DNA of 5,411 bases, taken from positions 1 to 5,411 of the forward strand of contig WJJN01000075.1 in assembly GCA_014729735.1 (NCBI GenBank). Direction: 5' to 3'. A program made the position numbers and the translations under genes. The stretch is from Candidatus Zhuqueibacterota bacterium. Its GTDB lineage: Bacteria; Zhuqueibacterota; Zhuqueibacteria; Thermofontimicrobiales; Thiofontviventaceae. Each line of letters begins with the position of its first letter. The stretch's first letter is position 1. Shown piece after piece: positions 5,273-5,411 of this stretch. Under the pieces are notes generated by a model. That model saw only the letters and a list, made by a program, of their open reading frames with translations. It was not told the DNA's origin and did not search any database.

Positions 5273-5292
5273 ATTCCAGCGAATGCAGGAAT
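5273..5292. repeat. Left ATTCC-type hairpin unit of the element
   Basis: ATTCC (5273-5277) and GGAAT (5288-5292) enclose AGCGAATGCA, in which GC/GC also pairs after an A-A mismatch. This resembles the widespread ATTCC-N-GGAAT repeats (dRS3/REP-like) of bacterial genomes. It appears degraded relative to the right unit. Confidence 0.6.
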
Positions 5293-5317
5293 CTCCTAAC
5301 TTTTTATTGATTAGGAG

Positions 5318-5338
5318 ATTCCGGGACAAGCCCGGAAT
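5318..5338. repeat. Right ATTCCGGG hairpin unit of the element
   Basis: ATTCCGGG (5318-5325) pairs perfectly with CCCGGAAT (5331-5338) around the loop ACAAG. It is an intact 8-bp hairpin and the counterpart of the left unit within the larger palindrome. Confidence 0.65.
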
Positions 5339-5381
5339 GACATCAAATGAGAAAATCGGACTTTTGATACAGTCCCAATAC

Positions 5382-5411
5382 CTATCTCACAACCTTATTA
5401 GCAATCTCGCT
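5382..5411 (-). CDS. Possible C-terminus of a gene entering from the right edge
   Basis: On the minus strand the last 30 bases read SEIANKVVR followed by TAG (5384-5382). The residues look like a helical protein end, and a convergent gene here would place the palindromic element between two gene ends. Nine codons are too few for a firm call; the other two frames hit stops sooner. Confidence 0.25.
   Translation of the reverse strand, partial: SEIANKVVR

Larger units (their letters stand above)
5242..5376. mobile_element. MITE-like nested inverted-repeat element
   Basis: A 135-base non-coding element. Its ends, 5242-5259 and 5376-5359, are 18-bp terminal inverted repeats differing at one position (GGGATTGTATCAAAAGTC against GGGACTGTATCAAAAGTC). 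Inside lies a second, larger inverted repeat: TGTCATTCC (5269-5277) with GGAATGACA (5334-5342), and GGAATCTCCTAA (5288-5299) with TTAGGAGATTCC (5311-5322). Each arm is itself a small hairpin. No transposase is encoded, so it would need one supplied in trans. No target duplication is visible at the borders. It begins 10 bases after the VOC stop, so it may also terminate or stabilise that transcript. Confidence 0.7.

Noticed and set aside
1..5411. CRISPR array, tRNA, rRNA or known riboswitch
   Set aside because: No regularly spaced direct repeats, cloverleaf, conserved rRNA segment or recognisable riboswitch core was seen on either strand.

Overview
The window is a compact stretch of AT-rich bacterial DNA with seven intact protein genes and two genes cut by the window edges. 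I see no rRNA, tRNA, CRISPR array or transposase. The host is probably a Gram-negative environmental bacterium. One gene encodes a PEP-CTERM protein (signal peptide plus C-terminal VPEP, membrane helix and basic tail), the kind of protein sorted by exosortase in bacteria that make extracellular polysaccharide. Its upstream region carries a sigma-54-like -24/-12 element, as known for some PEP-CTERM genes under PrsK/PrsR control. The phylum cannot be fixed from this sequence.

Left part (1-2499, all minus strand). A gene of unknown function runs off the left edge (1-506) and has its own RBS, a possible promoter and an operator-like inverted repeat. Upstream of it lies a likely three-gene operon, read from right to left: an aminoglycoside/choline-kinase-like phosphotransferase (2499-1519), a small SEC-C zinc-motif protein (1501-1130) and a YpeA-like GNAT acetyltransferase (1112-657). 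Both gaps in the operon are 17 bases. Pairing a small-molecule kinase with an acetyltransferase suggests metabolite modification or detoxification; the substrates are unknown.

Middle part (2500-3660). A 440-500 base stretch without a clear gene holds a short island of about 50% GC in DNA that is otherwise about 25% GC, several dyads, and the regulatory region of the PEP-CTERM gene (3000-3587, plus strand). That gene ends at a strong 16-bp hairpin that can stop transcription from both sides.

Right part (3661-5411). A four-helix membrane protein (4039-3671) and an uncharacterised protein with two CxxC pairs (4698-4099) lie in tandem on the minus strand, convergent with the PEP-CTERM gene. A VOC/glyoxalase-fold protein (4863-5231, plus) is divergent from them. 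After it comes a 135-bp MITE-like element with 18-bp terminal inverted repeats enclosing a second large inverted repeat of ATTCC...GGAAT units. The last 30 bases may be the C-terminus of another minus-strand gene.

I do not see a clear new multi-gene system. The items most worth following are the regulated PEP-CTERM gene, the nested palindromic element and the paired unknown proteins at 3671-4698.
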